Part shown: one piece after another, positions 6,503-9,333 of the stretch
Position numbering within the stretch: position 1 is the stretch's first letter
How the letters are laid out: the number at the start of each line of letters is the position of its first letter
NCBI GenBank assembly: GCA_002396805.1
Contig: DGYW01000043.1
Span: forward strand, 1-9,333
Direction of reading: 5' to 3'
DNA: 9,333 nt
Source: Firmicutes bacterium UBA4996
GTDB lineage: Bacteria; Bacillota; Limnochordia; Darwinibacteriales; Darwinibacteriaceae
Program-made: the position numbers and the translations under genes
The notes under the pieces: generated by a model
Database searches by the model: none
Seen by the model: only the letters and a program-made list of their open reading frames with translations
Told to the model about the DNA's origin: nothing

Positions 6503-7176
6503 TTGGTACAAGGAATGAAGGTTCGTTACATGCAAGTCTCAAGGAATATTACGCTAGGCCAGGGGATATGGTAGAGGCAAGTGTTGATGGTTATGTGATC
6601 GACGTGGTTCAGGAGGATCGCTTGGTGGAGATCCAAACCGCCAACTTTGGAGCCCTAAAAGGGAAGTTAGCTCACTTACTGAACAGTCATCAAGTTCTCC
6701 TAGTATATCCCATTGCCGTGGAGCGTCACCTGGTTCACATCGCACCTGAAACAGGCGAGTTACTAGGCACCCGTAAATCGCCCAAAAAGGGCACGGTTTA
6801 CGATCTCTTTTCTGAACTAGTTCGCATTCCCCATTTGCTAAACCATCCCAGGCTTAGCGTGGAGGCGGCTTTAGTACGTGATCGGGAAATTCGCTGTGCT
6901 GATGGCAAAGGCAGTTGGCGACGGCGTAGAGTAAGTATCGTGGATCGGCGCTTGGTTCAGGTTGTTGAACAAAGAAGCTTCGCTACTCGGGCTGATTACT
7001 TGGGACTACTTCCACAAGCCCTGATTTGCCCCTTTACAAACAAGGAACTCGCCAAAGCCTGTAAGATTTCGGTTTCGCAGGCCCGCAGGGTTACCTACAC
7101 TTTGAAGAAGGCTGGGTTTCTCGCGGAGGTCGGCAAAATCGGGAACGAAATCCTCCATGAAAGGGTGCATGACTAA
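6499..7176 (+). CDS. Uncharacterised protein with possible nuclease-like core and C-terminal helix-turn-helix
   Basis: A 225-residue soluble protein; function unknown. The GTG at 6499 shares bases with the permease stop (GTGA), with a weak GGGGTGGGG upstream; starts further up lie inside the permease. Residues 7-60 read EGSLHASLKEYY, then a beta hairpin GYVIDVV (31-37) and LVEIQT (42-47), then GALKGKL. The spacing Asp35, Glu44-x-Gln46 with a nearby Lys is reminiscent of a PD-(D/E)XK nuclease fold. The middle holds TRKSPKKG (91-98), ELVRIPHLL (106-114) and GSWRRRR (138-144), a basic, probably nucleic-acid-binding patch. Residues 178-210 look like a winged helix (FTNKELAKAC, SVSQARRVTYTL, KKAGFL). 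I believe similar proteins exist as conserved hypotheticals in Bacillota (possibly DUF8091), but cannot confirm that here. Either a nuclease or a DNA-binding regulator is possible. Confidence 0.75.
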   Translation: MIGTRNEGSLHASLKEYYARPGDMVEASVDGYVIDVVQEDRLVEIQTANFGALKGKLAHLLNSHQVLLVYPIAVERHLVHIAPETGELLGTRKSPKKGTVYDLFSELVRIPHLLNHPRLSVEAALVRDREIRCADGKGSWRRRRVSIVDRRLVQVVEQRSFATRADYLGLLPQALICPFTNKELAKACKISVSQARRVTYTLKKAGFLAEVGKIGNEILHERVHD

Positions 7177-7179
7177 AAG

Positions 7180-7208
7180 TTATCCACATTATACACAGGT
7201 TACCCACA
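7180..7208 (+). promoter_or_regulatory. Cluster of three tandem DnaA-box-like 9-mers
   Basis: TTATCCACA (7180-7188), TTATACACA (7189-7197) and TTACCCACA (7200-7208) are in the same orientation. The first matches the DnaA-box consensus TTATNCACA exactly, the second also fits it, and the third differs at one base. Boxes one and two abut, and boxes two and three are 2 nt apart. They begin 4 nt after the stop of the upstream gene and lie 77 nt before the rubrerythrin -35. Binding by DnaA is inferred. Confidence 0.7.
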
Positions 7209-7260
7209 AGACACCGCGTAAAACAGATGTTTCTACCCGACATTTAGTAGATCATTCAAT

Positions 7261-7301
7261 TGGGAATGTATACTAATAGGTGTATTGCCAGCTAATTCCC
7301 A
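7261..7301. repeat. Inverted repeat overlapping the rubrerythrin promoter
   Basis: TGGGAAT (7261-7267) and ATTCCCA (7295-7301) are exact inverted copies. An inner ATAC (7270-7273) and GTAT (7282-7285) can also pair. The element covers the -35 box and much of the spacer of the rubrerythrin promoter, so it could be an operator. No known regulator motif (PerR, Rex, Fur) was recognised with confidence, and chance is possible. Confidence 0.35.
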
Positions 7302-7313
7302 TTATGGTATAGT
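7285..7313 (+). promoter_or_regulatory. Promoter of the rubrerythrin-korA operon
   Basis: -35 TTGCCA (7285-7290), a 17-nt spacer and -10 TATAGT (7308-7313), with an extended TG at 7305-7306. The expected start is near 7320, giving a leader of about 36 nt that contains AAGGAGG (7339-7345). The strong match suggests high expression unless repressed. Confidence 0.85.
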
Positions 7314-7355
7314 AATAATTAACACTCTCAATAAATAAAAGGAGGAATTCAGTAG

Positions 7356-7859
7356 ATGAGAATTATGACTGAACAGAACTTAAGGGATGCTTTTTCAGGT
7401 GAAAGCCAAGCACATATGAAGTACCAGATTTACAGCAATGTCGCAGAGAAAGAGGGCTTTCCAAATGTGGCAAGATTGTTTAAGGCTATTGCTTACGCTG
7501 AGTTAGTCCATGCTCGCAACCATCTCAAAGAGCTAGATGGCATTAAAGGGTCCACCGAAAACCTCCAAGATGCCATTGACGGCGAGAACTTTGAAATCGA
7601 AGAAATGTATCCAGCTTATAAGGTAGTTGCTGAGTTGCAAGAAGAAAAGGGAGCGGTTCGTTCCACCCATTATGCCTTAGAAGCAGAGAAAATCCACTCT
7701 AAGATGTACACTGACGCCAAAAAGGTTGTCATGGAAAAGAAAGATATCGAAATTGGTACTATTCAAATCTGTGATGTCTGTGGCTACACCCATGATGGTG
7801 ATGCACCAGAGAAGTGCCCCATCTGTAGTGCGCCAAAGAGCAAGTTCTTATCCTTCTAG
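7356..7859 (+). CDS. rbr: Rubrerythrin
   Basis: A 167-residue cytoplasmic diiron peroxidase that reduces hydrogen peroxide in anaerobes, taking electrons through its rubredoxin domain. The N-terminal four-helix bundle (about 4-128) has Glu16 in GESQAH, ELVH (49-52), an ExxE pair before MYP (Glu80 and Glu83), Glu97, and EKIH (111-114), matching the diiron ligand pattern. The C-terminal rubredoxin-like domain has CDVC (139-142) and CPIC (154-157) for one Fe(SCys)4 centre. The ATG at 7356 follows AAGGAGG by 10 nt; a second ATG three codons on is less likely. It is shorter than the classic Desulfovibrio protein but has both domains complete. It is the first gene after a strong promoter, and korA follows 17 nt after its stop, so its product may protect that oxygen-sensitive enzyme system. 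Confidence 0.97.
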   Translation: MRIMTEQNLRDAFSGESQAHMKYQIYSNVAEKEGFPNVARLFKAIAYAELVHARNHLKELDGIKGSTENLQDAIDGENFEIEEMYPAYKVVAELQEEKGAVRSTHYALEAEKIHSKMYTDAKKVVMEKKDIEIGTIQICDVCGYTHDGDAPEKCPICSAPKSKFLSF

Positions 7860-7876
7860 AGTAAAGGGGGTAGATT

Positions 7877-9333
7877 ATGCATACCTTCAACATCAAAATT
7901 GGGGGCGAGGCGGGACAAGGTCTAGTGTCTATTGGCAACATTCTCCTGAGAGCCATTACCCAGGAGGGATGGTACCTCTTTGCCCATCAGGACTATGAAT
8001 CTAGGATCCGAGGTGGCCATAACTTTTTCCAAATTCGCCTTGGGGATCAGCCAGTCATGTCCTGGGAAAAGGAAGTCGACGTACTTGTTGCCCTTGATAA
8101 AACCACTGTCACTTTAGGGCAACAGGAGTTACGTAGTGACGGTTTTGTCATTTACGATCCAGATGTTTTAGGAGACCAAGCAGAAACTCTACTTAATAAA
8201 CAGAACTCCATTGCTCTACCTTTTGTACGTACAGTTGAAGAATTAGGTCAGCCCAAGATTATGGCAAACGCAGTTGCTGCTGGGGCTATTTGGGCTTTCC
8301 TGAGTGATGACGTATCAGTTTTACAAAAAACCCTAGGTACCATCTTTGGTAATCGTAGCGAAGAAATTGTCGCCGGTAACCAGCTAGTGGCCAAAGCCGG
8401 GTTCTCTAAAGTAACACAGATGATTGGGCAGCGGGCAAAACCTGCAAAACCTGTTCATCCAGGCGAAAGGCTCTTACTAAAAGGTAACGATGCTTTGCCT
8501 TTAGGTGCCTTAGCGGGCGGGTTGAAGTTCATGAGTGCTTATCCAATGACTCCCGCAACTGGGGTGACAGAATTCATTGCCCATTACGGTCAGGATGCTA
8601 AGGTCGTCATGGAGCAGGCAGAAGATGAAATTTCCGCCATCAACATGGCTATTGGGGCCAGTTACACCGGTGTGCGGGCTATGACTGCCACCTCTGGCGG
8701 AGGCTTTGCTCTCATGACCGAGGCCCTCAGCCTAGCCGGTTCCGCGGAAATACCCATCGTAGTAATCAATGCTCAACGTCCTGGACCGAGTACTGGTTTA
8801 CCGACTAGAACAGAACAGGGCGATCTCAGTTTCGCCGTGGCCATGTCCTTTGGAGATTTTCCGAGGGCAGTTTTGGCACCAGGAGATGTGGAAGAAGCCT
8901 TTTACCTTATGGGGGAAGCGTTTAATCTGGCAGAAGAATATCAAATGCCCGTGGTGGTCTTAAGTGATCAACATTTGGCTGATTCTTACACTACAGTGAC
9001 CCCCTTTGATCTAGACAAAGTCGAGATCAGACGTGGCAAGATTGTCTCTGGAACTGAAGCAGGTCCGGAGTATCTCCGGTATAAATTCACGGAAGATGGT
9101 GTTTCACCGAGGCTTTATCCAGGCTTTGGTGAGGGCTTAGTAGTCAGTGCTGGTGATGAGCATGACGAAGCAGGTCACCTGATCGAAGACGGCGAAGCCC
9201 GAAAGAAGATGATGGAAAAGCGCATGGCCAAGCAAAAACTCGTAGAGGCTAGAGCCCTCAAACCGGTCCTGTGCGGTTCTGATGAGCCAGAAGCCATCTT
9301 GATTGGCTTTGGTTCCACTAAAGGGGCAATTGC
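7877..9333 (+). CDS. korA: 2-oxoacid:ferredoxin oxidoreductase, fused gamma/alpha subunit (KorA type), partial at 3' end
   Basis: The frame is open from ATG at 7877 to the window end: 485 residues, no stop. Family members are usually about 560-580 residues, so roughly 80-100 are missing. A GGGGG-type site (7866-7870) precedes the start by 6 nt. Residues 1-185 are the gamma domain, with GGEAGQG (9-15) and SRIRGGHNFFQIR (42-54). From about 200 comes the pyrimidine-binding alpha domain, with GALAGG, YPMTPAT (222-228), EQAEDE, and TATSGGG. RPGPSTGLPTRTEQGDL (301-317) and AGDEHDEAGH (425-434) are typical of KorA. With a TPP- and FeS-binding beta subunit (KorB, expected just downstream) it oxidises a 2-oxoacid to acyl-CoA and CO2, reducing ferredoxin. 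The substrate (2-oxoglutarate, branched-chain or other) is not fixed by this subunit. Probably co-transcribed with rubrerythrin. Confidence 0.95.
   Translation, partial: MHTFNIKIGGEAGQGLVSIGNILLRAITQEGWYLFAHQDYESRIRGGHNFFQIRLGDQPVMSWEKEVDVLVALDKTTVTLGQQELRSDGFVIYDPDVLGDQAETLLNKQNSIALPFVRTVEELGQPKIMANAVAAGAIWAFLSDDVSVLQKTLGTIFGNRSEEIVAGNQLVAKAGFSKVTQMIGQRAKPAKPVHPGERLLLKGNDALPLGALAGGLKFMSAYPMTPATGVTEFIAHYGQDAKVVMEQAEDEISAINMAIGASYTGVRAMTATSGGGFALMTEALSLAGSAEIPIVVINAQRPGPSTGLPTRTEQGDLSFAVAMSFGDFPRAVLAPGDVEEAFYLMGEAFNLAEEYQMPVVVLSDQHLADSYTTVTPFDLDKVEIRRGKIVSGTEAGPEYLRYKFTEDGVSPRLYPGFGEGLVVSAGDEHDEAGHLIEDGEARKKMMEKRMAKQKLVEARALKPVLCGSDEPEAILIGFGSTKGAI

Noticed and set aside
7269..7274. Second -10 box TATACT for the rubrerythrin operon
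   Set aside because: No acceptable -35 at 16-18 nt upstream, and the TG is not in the extended -10 position; the promoter at 7285-7313 is much better.
7180..7355. Chromosomal replication origin (oriC)
   Set aside because: Three DnaA boxes are present, but there is no long AT-rich unwinding element, no opposing boxes and no dnaA, dnaN or other origin-linked gene in the window.
7726..7998. Plus-strand 90-codon frame spanning the rubrerythrin end and korA start
   Set aside because: Out of frame with two strongly supported genes; the peptide has no recognisable features.
1..9333. Mobile elements, CRISPR arrays, tRNA or rRNA genes, phage or defence islands
   Set aside because: No transposase or integrase, no regularly spaced repeats, and no cloverleaf or rRNA motifs were recognised; gene style is uniform across the window.

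Overview
The window looks like chromosomal DNA from an anaerobic member of the Bacillota (Firmicutes), with GC content close to half by eye. Three things point there. leuS is preceded by a textbook T-box leader with a leucine CUC specifier. Ribosome-binding sites are strong (AAGGAGG-like) and promoters are sigma-A type. The right end encodes rubrerythrin followed by the fused gamma/alpha subunit of a 2-oxoacid:ferredoxin oxidoreductase, both typical of strict anaerobes. The exact lineage cannot be read from the sequence. No transposase, phage gene, CRISPR array, tRNA or rRNA was seen.

Layout. Positions 1-63 are the last 20 codons of an unknown gene. A cytoplasmic alpha/beta-hydrolase (esterase type, 80-1177) follows closely on the same strand. 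It converges with leuS (3628 down to 1217), and the two share a bidirectional terminator at 1189-1214. Upstream of leuS, on the minus strand, lie its sigma-A promoter (3926-3954) and its T-box riboswitch and attenuator (3666-3918). The promoter abuts the stop codon of an exported tyrosine-phosphatase-like protein (5088 down to 3958), whose N-terminal domain resembles the C-terminal domain of SAM hydroxide adenosyltransferases.

A divergent intergenic region (5089-5221) separates that gene from a plus-strand pair. The first is an ArsB/NhaD-like ion-transporter-superfamily permease (5222-6502). The second is a 225-residue uncharacterised protein (6499-7176) whose GTG start overlaps the permease stop. 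This second protein has a possible PD-(D/E)XK-like core and a C-terminal helix-turn-helix.

The intergenic region 7177-7355 opens with three tandem DnaA-box-like 9-mers (7180-7208). It then holds an inverted repeat and a strong extended -10 promoter (7285-7313) driving rubrerythrin (7356-7859). The korA-type gene (7877 to beyond 9333) starts 17 nt after rubrerythrin with no terminator between, so the two are probably co-transcribed.

Most of the window is housekeeping or ordinary accessory content. The least explained items are the 225-residue protein coupled to the permease, the fused phosphatase and the DnaA-box triplet. No complete novel system is evident, and these are offered as leads only.
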